The notes under the pieces are model-generated. The model saw only the letters and a list, made by a program, of their open reading frames with translations, was not told the origin of the DNA and made no database searches. This document shows, in pieces, positions 63,490 to 64,000 of a stretch of DNA of 64,000 nt (within the stretch, counting starts at the first letter, position 1; each line of letters opens with the position of its first letter). Position numbers and translations under genes: made by a program. Origin of the DNA: Pandoraea apista (GTDB lineage: Bacteria > Pseudomonadota > Gammaproteobacteria > Burkholderiales > Burkholderiaceae); assembly GCF_001465595.2 (NCBI RefSeq), contig NZ_CP013481.2:3348001-3412000 (forward strand), read 5' to 3'.

Positions 63490-64000
63490 ATGGATCCCAA
63501 GCTGCTTGAGCAGTACGGCCCGAGGGAGTCGATGGAATATGACGTCGTCATTGTTGGCGGCGGTCCGGCCGGCCTGTCCACGGCTATCCGTTTGAAGCAA
63601 CGTGCGCAGGAAGCCGGCAAGGAAATTTCCGTCTGCGTACTGGAAAAAGGCTCGGAAATCGGTGCTCATATCCTGTCGGGTGCCGTCATGGACCCGCGCG
63701 CGCTGACCGAACTCATTCCCAACTGGAAGGAACTCGGTGCGCCGCTCGACACCCCCGTCGTGGAAGATCGTTTCCTGTTCCTGAACGAGACGGGCGCGAC
63801 CGCCACCCCGTCCTGGCTGCTGCCGGCCTGCTTCCAGAATCATGGCAATTACGTTATCAGCCTGGGCAACGTCGTGCGCTGGCTCGGCCAGCAGGCCGAA
63901 GCGCTGGGCGTGGAGATCTTCCCGGGCTTCCCCGCCGCCGAGATCCTGTACGACGACAACGGCGCGGTCATGGGCGTGGCGACCGGCAATATGGGTGTCG
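63490..64000 (+). CDS. Electron transfer flavoprotein-ubiquinone oxidoreductase (3' end outside window)
   Basis: 170 residues visible. MDPKLLEQYGPRESMEYDVVIVGGGPAGLSTAIRLKQ (FAD motif), EKGSEIGAHILSGAVMDPRAL and NYVISLGNVVRWLGQQAE are the standard ETF-QO N-terminus. The complete enzyme (about 550 residues) passes electrons from ETF, reduced by acyl-CoA dehydrogenases, to ubiquinone in the membrane. AGGAG lies six bases before the ATG. Confidence 0.97.
   Translation, partial: MDPKLLEQYGPRESMEYDVVIVGGGPAGLSTAIRLKQRAQEAGKEISVCVLEKGSEIGAHILSGAVMDPRALTELIPNWKELGAPLDTPVVEDRFLFLNETGATATPSWLLPACFQNHGNYVISLGNVVRWLGQQAEALGVEIFPGFPAAEILYDDNGAVMGVATGNMGV

Overview
The window reads as a chromosomal stretch of a high-GC betaproteobacterium of the Burkholderiaceae, most like Pandoraea. 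This is my inference from the translation block (thrS-infC-rpmI-rplT-pheS-pheT-ihfA-merR), the AzlCD, DUF3717 and DUF934/DUF2849-CysI families, and the general protein flavour; no database search was possible. There are no rRNA genes, CRISPR arrays or intact insertion sequences. Both edges cut genes: PBP1A (mrcA) on the left and ETF-ubiquinone oxidoreductase on the right.

Layout. 0-8 kb: end of mrcA, the azlCD exporter pair, gshA, a TauE/SafE permease and an acyl-CoA synthetase. 8.2-13.7 kb: tRNA-Pro(GGG), then a degraded patch with the tail of an SRAP (YedK/HMCES-type) gene and a frameshifted prepilin-peptidase remnant, then a 1185-residue autotransporter. 13.7-17.4 kb: cysI with its DUF934 partner and small genes, one behind a near-consensus LexA box. 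17.6-21.7 kb: LuxR-type regulator, a diguanylate cyclase, a YoaK membrane protein and a BLUF photoreceptor. 21.7-29.8 kb: a seven-gene operon (polyamine/opine-type ABC importer plus a three-subunit FAD/[2Fe-2S] dehydrogenase of the HcnABC/opine oxidase/D-hydroxyproline dehydrogenase type) divergent from an IclR regulator, with repeated operator-like sites between them. 30-45 kb: OsmC, GST, a flavin reductase behind an attenuator-like leader, and four more c-di-GMP proteins, one broken by an in-frame amber codon; also TMEM175, an S4 protein, DUF3717 behind a second LexA box, rubredoxin and a lipoprotein. 45-56 kb: merR-ihfA-pheT-pheS-rplT-rpmI-infC-thrS (minus strand), tRNA-Val(GAC) and relA. 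56-64 kb: RidA, an alpha/beta hydrolase, 3-hydroxybutyrate dehydrogenase, succinyl-CoA:3-ketoacid CoA transferase with a divergent PAS-LuxR regulator, a thioesterase, an orphan TRAP binding protein, an SDR and the start of ETF-QO.

Themes. The window is rich in c-di-GMP enzymes (five GGDEF proteins within 27 kb). Two uncharacterised small genes look SOS-controlled. The IclR-flanked uptake/oxidation operon is the best candidate for an under-described metabolic system. The ketone-body genes (3-hydroxybutyrate dehydrogenase and CoA transferase) would convert 3-hydroxybutyrate from PHB to acetoacetate and acetoacetyl-CoA.
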